Source: Harmothoe impar (Eukaryota > Annelida > Polychaeta > Phyllodocida > Polynoidae). From it: a DNA stretch of 64,000 bases. The notes under the pieces were generated by a model. It was given only the letters and a program-made list of their open reading frames with translations. It made no database searches and was not told the origin of the DNA. Numbering within the stretch: the stretch's first letter is position 1; each line of letters starts with the position of its first letter. The stretch spans positions 3,654,438-3,718,437 of the forward strand of contig OX381716.1 in assembly GCA_947462335.1 (NCBI GenBank). Reading direction: 5' to 3'. The position numbers and the translations under genes were made by a program. Positions 26,155-38,012 of this stretch are shown here, one piece after another.

Positions 26155-26478
26155 ACCACATCTTTTTAATTTCATCTTTGATTTTCTCTCACTTTAGGCT
26201 TAGAGGTGCTGAGTTCCTCCTTCTCCTTGTCCCAGTATGGCACATGCCTGTATCAGGTGGCATGTTGAGAAGTAGGGGGACGCTCCTGGAGGATCTTCTT
26301 AAAGTATGTCGATATGTGTATCCTCATCCAACCTCCATGAATAGGTTTAGCCTGAGGGGTGGGGAGGGCAATATTGGATCAATAGATACTTCCTTGCAGG
26401 GAAGTGAAAGGGGGAGATTTATTTTGGGATGGATTAAGTGAACAGTGGGAATAGTTCTCTGTATGAATATCCACTCCA
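26155..26478. repeat. Dispersed repeat family C copy
   Basis: Shares TTTCATCTTTGATTTTCT, ATGAATAGGTTTAGCCTGAG, GGGCAATATTGGATCAATAG, GGGGGAGATTTATTTTGGGA and GAACAGTGGGAATAG with the copies at 24705-25260. A MITE follows directly. Confidence 0.65.
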
Positions 26479-26721
26479 ATGCTGCATAGTACTCTAATGC
26501 AAAATGTCCTAGGTCATCGTAATGCATGAATACAACCCTGGTGAGTAACTCGCCAGGGCTTCAATTAAGCACCATGCAAACAACATGGCACTAACACACT
26601 CCCATGGGGTGAGCATCAAACACTTGAGTAACATCAACCATTCTTGCCAGGGAAAAAATTGGGATTTAGATTGAGATGGCAAATGGTTCCTTTAAGCAGC
26701 GTACCATCCTTGAAGGGTTAA
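26479..26721. mobile_element. Decayed TTAA MITE
   Basis: Internal words GTCATCGTAATGCATGAATA, GGTGAGTAACTCGCCAGGGC and GGGGTGAGCATCA, and the terminus CCATCCTTGAAGGGTTAA, belong to the MITE family. The left terminus is not recognisable, so the left coordinate is approximate. A further piece of family C follows at about 26722-26850. Confidence 0.55.
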
Positions 26722-29596
26722 AGGCATTCAATGACTGAGTCTGCTTCATGAATGAATGCAGGACGGGTGTAGGTAGACGGTCCGTTCAATAGGCAAGTCA
26801 ATGCAGAGAAGCAGAGGTGGAGAGATTCATTTTTCAGTGGACTGAGCAGAAAGAAGAAACTGCTCCCTATTTTCCTAGGCCCTAACCCAGTGGGTACAAA
26901 CGTTCCGAACCAGTTACCAATGTTGATTCAATGTTCTGTGACTATTGGGAAGGGAGTGGTCATTCTGCTACAATAGGGGTAGGGCATTACTAGATTTAGA
27001 GGAGGAGCCAAAACAAACTGGATACCTTGAAGGGGGGGATACCAATAAAAACTTGATCCTTCTGCTGGGGATGACCGAAGTTGTGTCACTGATTTTGAGC
27101 TAAATAGGGTGAAGCCGCTTTTGAGCAAAATAGGGTGAAGCTTACTAAAGCTTAAGAGGTCAATCATGATATATTTGAAAAGGGCAAATGCAAGAATTTA
27201 TTTCCCCCCCAATGTTAAAAAAGTCCCCACTACCTACCATCAGAACCAGTACAAGTCTATAATAACATACACTGAGATACAATCAGAGACCCTGTCAGTC
27301 TATAATGACATACATTAAGCTGGCTGCCAGCTCATTGTTTCTGCTGATTACTTGTCAGCCTGAGCCTCCAGGCTATGTCAAGGAGGTGGATATCAATAGA
27401 GCTACTTACCAGCAAGCAGTTTACCTGCTGCAGCCGTAAAGGTGGCAATGGTTGTGTTTTCACTGATACATATTGAATATAAGTGTTATCATGTTTATTG
27501 TAATGCACTATGGTTAAGCACTGCAATCACTATAGGCCTAGTCCATGCCTTTCCCCTCCTTGAATACAGTGTAGTTGTATTTTATGGTCTGTGACATTAC
27601 TAAATTGAGCATGTTTTAATGTATGTCACATGTCATCAATGCCAGGCCCACTCAGCAGAGCCTTTTTACATTGTTCTTCACTCTTGGGAACCTGTGTCTT
27701 TTTTCAAGAATAAAGAGACCAAATATATACTAATCTGAATAGCGTTTGTCATTGTGTTTGGCCAAACCTGGGCATGTAACAGCATTATAACACAGGCACA
27801 CAGGCAGACTTATAATAATGTTACTGCTCTATATAGGCTGGTAAATAAAGTATTACTCTTAACTTAGCATAAGTCTAAATATATTTGCTAGATGTGATAC
27901 TGAGCTAGTATCTTATACTGCAGCCCTTTAACTTAACAACATCTTCAGAAGGTTATTTTTATGATGGAATGTGTTGTTACTTTATTTTCAAAAATTGTGC
28001 CAATGCCCGTTATAAATGTAAAAAGCTTAAAATTCTTTTGATACCTTTCTGTCTTCCCTTGTCTTCTCCACTCATCATTAAGTATCTTTTTTCTGTTGTA
28101 GGTAAGTCAGTTCTCAAAGTTACTTGATGGAGGTAAAATGGTAATACAAACATGTGCACGCTTTTACTCCGAGCTATCATACCGATAAAGTGGAAATCAA
28201 TATTTCTGGTGTCTTTTTGTAGTTCAGTCTCACATAGCCTAGTCTATGAATGCAGCCGGTAGGGGACATTAGAAGTTCTCCTTTATTAATATAATGACAA
28301 GGAAGCCAGTACCAAGTTTGTCCCTCAGTGGCGACAATGAAATGCTCTGTAATAAGCTGGTACCAAGTATTGTGAAGAAAAATGTTTAGTTCATATAGTT
28401 CACATGGATTGATTGGAACAGCTTTAATGAATTCATTTCTTTTTTCATGGACAGTCTGAATTTAGGGAAGGTAATTCATGATAAGAGACACCTTCTAGTT
28501 ACAAAATAGCAGCTGTATCCCCAGGACATTTACTTAAGCTGCCCTGACAGGAGGTCCTGAATATATGCATGTGCAGACTAGTCATGTGACCTGGCCACAC
28601 AACTACCATTTGGCAGTTGGCGCCAACAGACTAAAGTGAGAAGTAAGATAGTTTGTCCACCCATGAAGTAAACATTTGACAGGCGGAACATGGTGAGTGT
28701 GTAGGCTGACATGTAAGCTGCTCAAGGCTAGGACAGTTAAGGGTTACTAGTTTCAACAGTCGTTGGGGGAGCTAAAGTCAGGAGAATAGAAGAAATGAGC
28801 AAATATAGCTTTCTATTCAACAGCCTCTACTGTTACAGTACATGTTCAAGGAAGTAAGGGACAAAAGTAAATGACATTTTTTTTTTTTCTCACAATGAAT
28901 ATGAACATGCAGCCAGTGTGTGTTGTGAGGATCACCTTAGTATGCCCCCGTCCCACTGCTATTTCGCAATCTAGATTGTGAATCGGGCCAGGCACCAGCA
29001 TAGCCCAGGCCTACACTATGGCCCGGGGGGGCACTTCCTGTACATTCTTTACTATGTGCGTACACAATGTAGCATTGGAGTTCATTTTGGGCCATTTGTG
29101 GGCAAAAAGGGCCTTTATTTGCCAAGAATATCAAACTGAAAAGTCAAAAAATCCCTGTGAAAAAGAATTTGTCCTGGATTTAAGGTGGGATATAATTGTG
29201 TCTACATGAAGGTAAAAAAAAACACCAACAAAAATGACAACAATGGAGGCCTACCATTTCTTTTCAGAGGGGGCGGGCCTTGGTAATTCAAATAATATAG
29301 GCTTAGGCCCAGACCAAGTCTTATCTGAATAAACTAGAAGGCCTAATGTTTAACTGAATCAATATTTCGAAATGATTTATTAATATACCAAAAAAAGTAT
29401 TTTTTGTTTCCAATGAAGCAGTGTAGTAGGCCTAATTTCAAGGAAACCTGAAGTTTAAATGAAATTTGCATTTGCACTTTGAATTAGCCTTTGCATTACG
29501 TAAGATACAAACTACGTCATACATTATGGTGCGACGTGGCGGATGACAGCAAACCCGACCGTGGTCAAAGCCACATTATTCTTGTTAATAGCATGC
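26722..29596. other. Non-coding stretch, no gene recognised
   Basis: Contains a partial family C match (26722-26850). At about 26995-27235 it has G/C-tract-rich DNA ending TCCCCCCCAATG / TTAAAAAAGTCCCC, which resembles the insertion at 32643-32885. The rest is featureless. A T run lies near 28878-28889. Confidence 0.4.
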
Positions 29597-30212
29597 ATGA
29601 CATGCAGCCTTGAAGGAGTCGAAATTAATAATGATTCAAGGTGCCCTCCTAAAGCAAAATTATCTATGGAACGGTATCACTCTGCTTACCAGAGGCATGT
29701 TACTTAGCTGTCAACATTGTGTTTTACACCTAAAGCATTTACACAATGATAGAGATTTAGTTTGGACACTAAAAGTGTTTTGCGTTTATCACAGAGGAAG
29801 GAGCTGCAATAAAAGGGGTCAGCACACAGTTGGCATAAAACCTAAAAGCAATGAATATTTGATGGAGATAAATGATTGTCAATAAATGCAGTGACATTAA
29901 AAAGCCATTAGGGTAAGAAAAGCAAACCGTTTGGGTTTATGTTTCACTTTTTCTCATTGTTTTAGAAAGTTCCGTTGATATATGAGCAGCATTTACTTAA
30001 ACTTAAAATAATTTCATCATTCAGGAAAAATCATTTTTGCCATTAACAAATATTTTATTTCACCTAACATTTCAAGGAAGAGGTAACACACTTTATGATG
30101 GTGATTTCAAAGGAGACAGGCTCTGACAGTGGTTACTACAGCTTCTGTTCTGAAATGACTTTAATTCCAGCGCAGAGGAGGAAAGGGATTTCAGAAACAT
30201 CTTGATATGAAT

Positions 30213-31541
30213 GGGGATGAACAACCCCTGTTGTTGGAGGTATCGATTGGGTGTGATCACCGCGCCCCCTGGCGGGCTATTACTGTACTGAAGCATTCTC
30301 GGCACCGTCACGCCACCTAGAGGTTTATAGGTGTACCACTGTTGTTGTATGTAACCAAGGGGGCCATTGCTGCTTCTACCAGGACCCAGAGCGGTCGCTT
30401 AATGCTTGTCTCGTCATATGAATAATTATGGTGGGTCAATGCCAACATTGTGGCTTCCAGTTTGATTTGAGGAAGGTTACGTGCCCTCAGTGCTCGGTGA
30501 AGCACAAGGCGTTGAAAAAGGAGTTGCAAGACGAGGAGGATTTTGATATTTCTCCTGTAAAGCAAGGACTCCCGGGCCCGCACAAAGACGCCATGCAGGA
30601 GCCGGCGTCACCGTCAATCGATCGACATGACATTGTCAGAAAACAATTGGAATTGGCGGAGGAAAAGAAGGCCATCCTAGTCCAGAAAAAGCAACTGGTG
30701 GATCTAGAGGTGAGATTAGCTCAGATAAACGCAGAAAATGCAGCAATCGAGGGAGAGGTGGTCGCTTCGCTGGTGGCGGCGAGAAAGGCAGCGGCCGGCA
30801 AGAAACAAGTGTCAGCCGGGCAAGATGGCGGCACTTCCGGAAATGGGGAAGACGCGGATCATGCAGATGAAAATGTCGGATTTACGCCTCAGGCAGGCCA
30901 CGGGACGGGTCCCAATGGCCGCCGACAGCAACAGGGGAGTCACTTTCACCAACAACCAGAGCTGTTTTACGCGGATGGCTCACAGTACGTGCCTCAACCG
31001 GGGTACAATCCGACGGCAGGCCCGTCGGCAGCTACGTCTACACTGCAGGCAGGTCTTGAGTCTGTGGGGCTAGGACTCCAAGCCTTAGGACTGTCAGGGA
31101 CGTCTTCAACAGCAACCGGTGGCTCAGGTGAGCAGGGCTTATAAGGTGTTCATTTACGCAGGAAAAGATCCAGGCATTGGATCCGCCCTGACTTTCACTT
31201 GCCGTATGACAAATATTACGACGAGATGTCATACCGGGAACTATTATACGGCATGGTGTGTGTGGCGCAGGGTATACTGAAGTCGGGTGATGCTAGGTTC
31301 ACGCTGGAGGGCTACCTGGAGCACATGAAATACATAACTTTTGAAGAAATCCGGCCAACCTATACCCCAAAAGCTGTGGCTAAATATGAGTTTGATGTGA
31401 CTACTAGAGTAGCTAGTGGTGAGATCTCATACATGGCAGCTGAGCATACTGCGAATGCAACACACTTTGGGATTGAGAACACAAAGGCATACGTCGACGC
31501 TATGCGAGTTATCGAGCAGCAGGGAGGTACCGGTAACAGAA
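30213..31541 (+). mobile_element. DIRS-like retroelement fragment (5' part only)
   Basis: This block is absent from segmental copy 2, where the flanks CTTGATATGAAT and TTTCAAATGTTGCA lie about 15 bases apart at 55530-55573. It therefore inserted after the duplication, or was lost cleanly from copy 2. It begins with a GC-rich leader (GATCACCGCGCCCCCTGGCG), contains the first two thirds of a gag gene, and stops abruptly inside gag. No reverse transcriptase or recombinase is present. No clear target duplication was found. Confidence 0.7.
30428..31541 (+). pseudogene. DIRS-like gag fragment with premature stop
   Basis: Reads as one frame interrupted by TAA at 31142-31144. The N terminus has a zinc-ribbon-like C5-x2-C8-x10-C19-x2-C22, followed by an acidic stretch and a coiled-coil-like segment (about residues 75-120, LAEEKKAILVQKKQL), then a Q/G-rich linker. 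After the stop, in the same frame, comes the conserved block WIRPDFHLP ... EMSYRELLYGM ... EHMKYITFEEIRPTY, homologous to residues ~515-620 of the gag at 44296. The final ~30 codons before the stop at 31639 (from about 31542) are flanking host DNA, as segmental copy 2 shows. The frame after 31144 has no good ATG. Non-functional. Confidence 0.75.
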
Positions 31542-32159
31542 TTTCTAATGTTGCACCAGAAATAAAATGTACAAAGAGAGATATAGATTGTGGCAATGAG
31601 CTTGATGACATAGTTGTGTTTCAGACATTTCAGATCTGAGTTAACTGATAATATCAAAATGAATTGAACATTAACTGATGAGCAGTTCAAGTAAATCCTA
31701 CAGCCATAGTCATGATTCACCATTCTATCATCAAAGTAATTAAATCATTACTTTAGCCTCAGAATAAAATCAATTGGGAATCTAATTATTCTCAGTAGAC
31801 AATCAGCACAATTATTTCTCTTTTTAAGTTGATTAAACTACACTGCGCTTTGTCCTAATTATTTATTAAAAGTAGAATAGATCCTAGTTTCCTATTATTC
31901 CTAGTCTCCTGCAGGCTGATGAAACTCAGATGAAGCCTCCTCAAAGTCTTTTGTCAACAATGGCTCTACTCCCAGTCCAATCTCTCCCCATCCCCTTATT
32001 TTCTCCTTCTCAGCCCTACAAACATCCTCTCAAAATCATATCTTATTAGCTGGCTAGTTCTGCTGTGCACCTCTGTGGCTGTCAATAATGCCCCCACTAT
32101 GTGTTGAGGGGTGTATGGCAGACTATTGACACCAGGGGGCAGGGAGGTAATTGAGATGG

Positions 32160-32470
32160 GGCATCTTTTCAATTCCACCTTTGATTTCCCGTCACTGGCT
32201 GAAGGACTTCGAGGTGCTGGGTTGCCTGGGTATGACAGATGCCTGAATAGTGGGGCATGCAGAGATGGAGGTGGGGATGTGTCTGGAGGAGGGGAAGAAA
32301 AGGTGGGAGGTAGGCACAGTTCTTAAAGGGAGTCAATATCTTCATCAGCCTCTATGACTATTTTGGGTGGGGCATTCTGGATCAGTATACTTTCCAGGCT
32401 GAGAAGTGGAGGAGATTAACTACTGGGTGGATGGAGTGGACAGCAGTCTCTAGCTACTCCCTTGCGAATG
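32160..32470. repeat. Dispersed repeat family C copy (in segmental copy 1)
   Basis: TTCCACCTTTGATTTCCCGT, AGGTGCTGGGTTGCCTGGG, CATCAGCCTCTATGAC, CTGGATCAGTATAC and GGATGGAGTGGACAGCAG match the other family C copies and the duplicate at 56090-56600. Confidence 0.6.
32323..32326. other. Unoccupied TTAA target of the MITE
   Basis: In copy 1 the sequence reads GTTCTTAAAGGGAGTCAAT. In copy 2 the same place reads ATTCTTAA, then the 194-bp MITE body, then TTAAAGGGAGTCAAT. The site is a clean pre-insertion allele and shows TTAA duplication. Confidence 0.85.
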
Positions 32471-32642
32471 CAGGCATTCCATCTTGGACCATTTTCTACA
32501 AAATAATATTTTGATTAGAGCAAAGTAAATTCACATTTTTTTCAGGTGCTAAACATAAATGGTTTACTTCACTTCTTCCTGTCCCTGTATTGGCTAATAT
32601 ATTGAGAGGTAAAGTCATCCTCTGGGGCCTAAGGATTCTCTT

Positions 32643-32885
32643 TTCAACAACAGGGGGGCGGGTGTCTGTAGAATTCTGCATGAGCGGGTTGACAATTTTT
32701 GGTCCCAGCCACAGGAGGGGTCGAAATTTGTTTGGTTTCCCCCCCTCAGCCAAGTTGAAATTGCGCGCGGCCAACCCCTTGGAGCTATAATAATGTGCAG
32801 GCTTTTTCAATAAAACAGGTGCAACATTTTTTGGTCCCCCCCAAATCCACCAACTCCCCGTGTTGTTAAAAAAGTGACCACCCCC
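32643..32885. mobile_element. ~250 bp insertion specific to segmental copy 1
   Basis: Copy 2 runs directly from CCTAAGGATTCTATTATCT to AGGGCAGTCAATGTGTACAC (56740-56782), while copy 1 has about 245 extra bases here. They open TTTTCAACAACAGGGGGGCG and close near GTTGTTAAAAAAGTGACCAC then CCCCTAAGGG. Short inverted words (CAACAACAGGGG and CCCCGTGTTGTT) suggest a MITE. A related piece lies around 26995-27235. Confidence 0.45.
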
Positions 32886-34100
32886 TAAGGGCAGTCCATG
32901 TGTACACCTTCAGTAAATCTTGGCATGGCTGTGTTTGCAGTAGGGTTGTGTCAATGGATTCAAGCTGAGAAGTCTAGGATTTAATTGATAATGTATCAAA
33001 AAGACTGGATTGGCCTAAGGCTTTAGGTTTCTTTTCTGAATAAGCGGCAACAGTGTGGGATTGAATGGTTATTCATGGGAGGGTTGGGGAAGATCTGACA
33101 GTCAATACCCAAGCTGGGAGGTGGTGGAGACTGAGATGATTTAAGGCTCAAGTGGAAAGTTTCAAACTCTTGTTGGTCCTACTATGATAAAGCAAGGATT
33201 CCACTGAGGGGGATTATCTGTTCGGAGAAAGTTAGAGACTTTGTCTGATTGAATCTAGCTGCCCATGCTCAAGAGATTTAAGAATTTCCTGCAGCAACAT
33301 AACATTGTCCCTAATTCCCAAATGTGGGGTTCCGGACACACCCGGTGACATCGTGCCCCTACACATGTATTATATTGGCCCCTTGAAACAGCATTTGAAA
33401 CATTGTCAGAGGGTCCATGTCAGAACGGTGCTAGAATGTGGGTGCAGCTACAGGGTTATGATATAGTATAAGCTATGTGCGTGACTTTCCGTTGTTATCT
33501 ATGGTGATTTCACGTTATGCCTTTATTACCCAAATCCATCTTCAGATATGTAGTCAGTACATTTAGGTCTCTGAGAATTGTAATTGGTGTATAAGTGTGT
33601 GTGCCAACCCTTCCAAATCCCAGAATGTGCTCAAAGAATGTGTTCACTACTGCTGGGTTCTATTAGCCAGGTGCATGACGTGACCCAGCATAGAGGTGCT
33701 GACCCATTTACAAGTCATGTTTTCTCTCTTCACACTCTATCCCAGCCCTGCAACAACCCCAATGTTTATGTAGTAGATATAGGATGAGTAACATGCTGTA
33801 TGCTAAATACAATGAACTCCCTTCACTGAATACAGTGATCATGGGGTCAAAGTACCTGTACCTAAAATATCAGTCAGGGAAATCCAAGAGAGCATCTGTG
33901 CTAAGAAGCAGAAACTTTGGATGAAGACTATTTCATACATCAAATTACAGCATTGGCTATAAAACTGGCAGGTTGACATCATTGCAAAAAAGTGAAATTG
34001 GATTCGCCTTCATTTAGTGATCTCCTGCCATTCCATGAAACAGAAACTTAAATTATCTAAAACTGAAATCCCATTCGTCTTTGGTAAGAAGCTTGTATCC

Positions 34101-34143
34101 TGAAGTTGAAGTTGAAGTTTGAAGTTTTAAATTTATCTTTATT
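34101..34143 (-). other. LINE 3' tail: GAAGTT repeats and polyadenylation signal
   Basis: On the minus strand the element ends with about four AACTTC hexamers (plus strand GAAGTT at 34102-34126), preceded by AATAAA (complement at 34138-34143). Short tandem 3' tails of this kind are usual in CR1/Jockey-superfamily LINEs. The tail begins exactly where similarity to segmental copy 2 stops. Confidence 0.65.
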
Positions 34144-34555
34144 GGCAATAATGGTTAATAACTAGAGTACAAAAGTCATCGTAGAGTCAATATAATAATA
34201 TGATAATAAAGTCAATATCCGTGATCTTGAACATTTGCAATATTTCAATAATATGGCTTGGTAACAACAGTATGTCAACAGCGATCATGTTTATAGTCAC
34301 AATGGCGAACTCTACGAGTACAATAGGAATTAAAGTTTTAAACTTGGCCAATAAAAAAGGGATAGGCAATCAGCAAGCTGATAATTCTTTGCCTACCCCC
34401 TAGTTTTCTCTGAATTAAAGTAAAATATACCAGAATAGATCATTGATGGACCTAACCAACAGGACTTTACAGGACGTGTACAGTATGTCTTAGCAATATG
34501 ATGGACATTTTAATGTTAAGCCGATTAAATATATTTCCAGAAATTCAATAGTACC

Positions 34556-36601
34556 TCAAGGATGTTGATTTACAGGGATTGTGTTAACTAGTAGAATTTT
34601 CATTAAACTTTTAAATTGAGATAAACTCTCGGAATTTCTAACTGTGTGATGTAATTCATTCCAGATTCTACCTACGGAGACCTCTATGCTGCGCTCATAT
34701 GAGGTAGCATGAACCAGACTATAGAATAACACAGGAGCTTGAGCAGCACGAGTTACCCTTTGTCTATTATCAGTAAATTGACGACATTGGGCTCTTTTAT
34801 AACCATATATTCTTTGGTGGTATAGGCGTCTATCACTGAGCTTGGGCATACTTGCCTCTTGGTGTACATAATCTGTATGAGTTAGCCTTGGCAATTTTAA
34901 GCAATATTTAAGACACCTATTTTGAACGCGTTGTAGCACTTCAAGCATATCTCCATTTGAATGTGCATAAAGTATATCACCATAGTCAAACAGGGGCAGT
35001 GTGTATACCTTGTAAATAAATAACAAAGTATTAGTTGGGAGATAACCTCTCAACTTGTTTAATAAATATGATTTATAACCTACAATCTTTTTTAATTCTT
35101 TTAAATGCGCCATCATATTTAATTCACAGTCCAACGTGACCCCTAAATATCGAAAACTGTCCACAAACTTTAGACGCTGACCATTTGCCTGGATGTTTAT
35201 GTGGTTAGAATGTAACAAAGGTAATTTCCTAGATGAGGCAAAAATCATTAATTTAGTCTTTGATTCATTTAATGTTAGTTTATTTTTTACGGTCCAATTT
35301 ATAAAATTTGTCATTGAATTTTGCAATTTGTTTTCCAATTCAGGCAAATAGCGTCCAGAAACATATAAAACCGAATCATCTGCATATAATAAAGTTTTTA
35401 CACCATCATCCAGGGTATTTATATCGTTTATGTAAACTAAGAAAAATACGGGGCCTAAAATAGAACCTTGGGTGACACCGCAAGTAAGGCTAGCTGATTG
35501 TGAAATTTGATTATTTGCTTTAGTTTTTTGAGTTCTCGAGTCCAAATAATTTTTTATCCAATTTAAAATGTTTCCTCGAATTCCAGCTAATTTTAATTTT
35601 TCAAATAATATTAAGTAATTTACAGAATCAAAAGCCTTCTTTATATCAATGAAGGCTGCTAAAGTTATATTTCCTATATTTCTATTTCTTAAAATATCAT
35701 TAGTTAATTTTGAAATGGTGTCGATAGTCGAGCGTGATTTGCGGTAGCCCCCTTCCTCATCTAATAAAATATGGTTTAAATCTAAGTGTTCAGTTAATTT
35801 AGTATGGACTATTCTCTCTAATATTTTCCCAGGTACTGGCAATTGGCTATAAGGTCTTAAGTTTGTAACATTGCTAGAGTCTCCACCTTTAGGTAGGGGG
35901 GTGACCATTGCTGATTTCCATGACAAAGGGATTTCATTAGTTTCCAAAGACAAGTTTAATATTTTTAGAAAGCGATCGGGTTTGCATAAAATACCATGTT
36001 GGAACACCTTAGTAGACACATGTTCAATGGAAGATGATTTAGTGCAATCCAAACTTTGTACCACCTTTACAAGAGTAGGAGTGTCAACTCTAAAGTCCGG
36101 CATTTCATTTTGACATTCTACACCATCAAAAGACCTAGGAGCATTCTGGTTTTCGGCTAATTTAGGGCCTATTTCAGCAAAATATGAATTGATGAAAGTG
36201 GCTGTGTCATCAGTATTTACAGACTCTCCAGCAGCATCGACTAAATTTATCTGTTTCGAGGCCAAACCATTTGAAGGCACCAATTCCTTCATAGCAGACC
36301 AGAATTTTTTAGAATTAGAACCATCAGATTGGAGTTGGTCTAAAATATATGCACGTTTGGCTTCTCTTACCTCGAGACAAACTGCATTCTTTAGAGCAGA
36401 TACTGTTAGCCAGTCTCCAATCCTATTTGTCCTTTTTGCCCTTTTCATGGCATAATTCTTATCTCTAATTCTACTTAGCAAATCAGGATTCATCCAGGGT
36501 TCCTCTTTACCCTTAATTTTAAATGTTTTCACTGGACACATAATATTTAATACCTCAATCATGTAGCTTAAGTAGATATCCCAACATCTATGTACACTCA
36601 T
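34556..36601 (-). pseudogene. LINE reverse transcriptase (ORF2, C-terminal part)
   Basis: 681 codons open. Residues 317-325 FIDIKKAFD (catalytic Asp319), 375-384 GVTQGSILGP, 406-409 YADD (catalytic Asp pair) and FRYLG at 483-487 are the canonical non-LTR reverse transcriptase blocks. The C-terminal LPLFDYGDILY and the downstream LQRVQNRCLKYC segment are typical of CR1/Jockey-type LINEs. The ATG at 36601 overlaps the endonuclease stop as ATGA, but the coding similarity continues upstream of that ATG (DWSEFDDC in this frame). The split is therefore a frameshift within one ancestral ORF2, not two genes. The reverse transcriptase frame itself is intact, suggesting a fairly young copy. Confidence 0.9.
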
Positions 36602-37240
36602 ACAATCGTCAAATTCTGACCAGTCTTATCATTAAACATTTGTTCAAATAATAAACGATCATAGTTTTTATAAGATCTGCCTGTAAAAAATCTTGCAGGG
36701 ATCTTATAACTTTTGTGTTTCAACACTATGTAAATCGGCATGTGGTCACTTACATTCAAGCAACCAACCCCTGATTTTAAAACACGGGTGCTGTTTGTAA
36801 ACATTAAGTCAATACATGTTGAACTCAAGGTTCTTCTACCTGTTTCTTGATTAACTCTGACGGCAGTACGAGTAGGTTTCTTTATTAACTGTTTCAAATG
36901 ACAATCATCCATAGCGTTATACAAATTATCTTTATCAATACTATTTATTAAAGCATCAATATTAAAATCTCCAACAACAATTACTTCGTAGTCGTCGAGT
37001 TGATGCACACTAGTTAATTTGTCACTCAGAGCAGTTATGAAACCATTTACAGTGCCATCAGGGGGTCTATAAACATTTGCTATTAAGCATTTTTTGTTTT
37101 TACCCTTTTCAACTTGTAGCCACTGAATTTCAATGTCTGCATTGCTTAAATTCAACTTTTGTCGCGAGTTGTTGTGTCTTATACTGCGTTTGATCCCAAA
37201 ATCATAGGAAAATACCGGAGCCCCGAGTCCACGCGTCTAC
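36598..37240 (-). pseudogene. LINE APE-type endonuclease, N-terminally truncated
   Basis: The frame is open from about 37236 down to a stop at 36598-36600. Visible family motifs are NVYRPPDG, VVGDFNIDAL (catalytic Asp and Asn of the GDFN block), STCIDLMFTN and SDHMPIYIVL (SDH block with catalytic Asp/His). The first catalytic blocks of the domain are missing, so it cannot be active. A single-base loss near 36630 (at GATAAGAC on the minus strand) puts it out of frame with the reverse transcriptase. It has no good start codon. Confidence 0.85.
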
Positions 37241-37565
37241 CTGGTGGCGGCCATCTTTAACTCTTGACTGGCTCCAGTAACTCATACAGTGTTCTTACCA
37301 GTAAATGAAGCTGGGTTATTTGAGTTGAAGTACCTCATTTTGCAAAACATAATCTCAAAGTTTGCTGATATTAGATGTCAATAATATTTGACATTATTCA
37401 GGATCACTGCCTACCAAGAGTCTAAACACCTTGTTAGTAGAAGTGTTCATAATAACTAAGCAAATTGTTTTTAAGGCAATGTCATATTATTAGCAAATAT
37501 CACATACAGACGAGAAAAACTTTGACATGTCAGTAATAATGCTACAGATTTTATATGCTAAAATT

Positions 37566-37799
37566 GACAAAGAATGACAAACAAAACCCTTTATATGAGC
37601 AGTAACATCTCAGAATGCTTAATATTGCACTCACATATATTTAAATATTTATTTTATATGAAGCTAAGTATTTATCAGAGGTGCATTCTAGTCTAAAGGA
37701 GGCTACAGCAGGACTGAGACACACCAGTTTTACACAGGTCTAGTGTCAACTTTACCTTTTAATGGTCGGATTGTAATTTAATTCACAACCTAAATTCAA
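37566..37799. other. Non-coding spacer
   Basis: Sequence after the point where similarity between the segmental copies stops (TTTTATATGCTAAAATTG). Nothing recognised. Confidence 0.35.
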
Positions 37800-38012
37800 T
37801 GATGAACATGCTAGTTGGGGATCCAAGCAAGCAGAATGTCATTATTTAACTTTGACCTGACATGGAGACCAAGACTTGATATGAAGGTTGGATAAGGGTA
37901 ATTTGAGGGTGCTGAATTCGATTCTGCCATTTGTAAAGCTGTATCCAGGTCGGAACAAGGTCAAATTTAAGGTCAAAGGTCACGATTTGATTTATGACAA
38001 TCCACTATTATC
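37800..38012 (+). repeat. Left arm of a large inverted repeat
   Basis: The reverse complement of 40180-40360 matches this arm: GGTCGGAACAAGGTCAAA, TTAAGGTCAAAGGTC, GGTAATTTGAGG, GACATGGA and TAGTTGGGGATCC are shared in order. The arms are about 70-80% similar by eye. The arms enclose ~2.2 kb holding a gag fragment and two tandem arrays, so this may be a composite or foldback element. Confidence 0.65.

Larger units (their letters stand above)
34104..37375 (-). mobile_element. 5'-truncated CR1/Jockey-superfamily LINE
   Basis: About 3.2 kb inserted into segmental copy 1. The empty site in copy 2 is at about 58948 (TTTCCTGA, then CGTCAATAATG). The order on the minus strand is a partial APE-type endonuclease, a reverse transcriptase, then a 3' UTR with hexamer tail. 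ORF1 and the start of the endonuclease are missing, as expected of target-primed insertion with 5' truncation. The stretch 37240-37375 also lacks a counterpart in copy 2 but is not recognisably LINE. It may be filler or another small insertion. Confidence 0.8.
29597..37565 (+). repeat. Segmental duplication, copy 1
   Basis: Collinear with 54862-59138 in the same orientation, with roughly 85% similarity by eye in shared parts. Anchors include CTCTGCTTACCAGAGGCATG (both copies), GACACCAGGGGGCAGGGAGG, AGAGATTTAAGAATTTCCTG, GAGGGTCCATGTCAGAAC and CCTACCAAGAGTCTAAACAC. Relative to copy 2 it carries three insertions: a DIRS-like gag fragment, a ~250 bp G/C-tract element (about 32643-32885) and a LINE. 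The left end coincides with a remnant of a MITE end (GACATGCAGCC). Confidence 0.8.

Noticed and set aside
31199..31639. A separate 146-residue gene
   Set aside because: It is the continuation of the gag fragment after a stop, its nominal start is TTG, and its last 30 codons are flanking host DNA also present in segmental copy 2.
36598..36601. ATGA overlap as a programmed termination-reinitiation site of the LINE
   Set aside because: Protein-like sequence continues upstream in the second frame, and the endonuclease is already truncated, so a simple frameshift is more likely.
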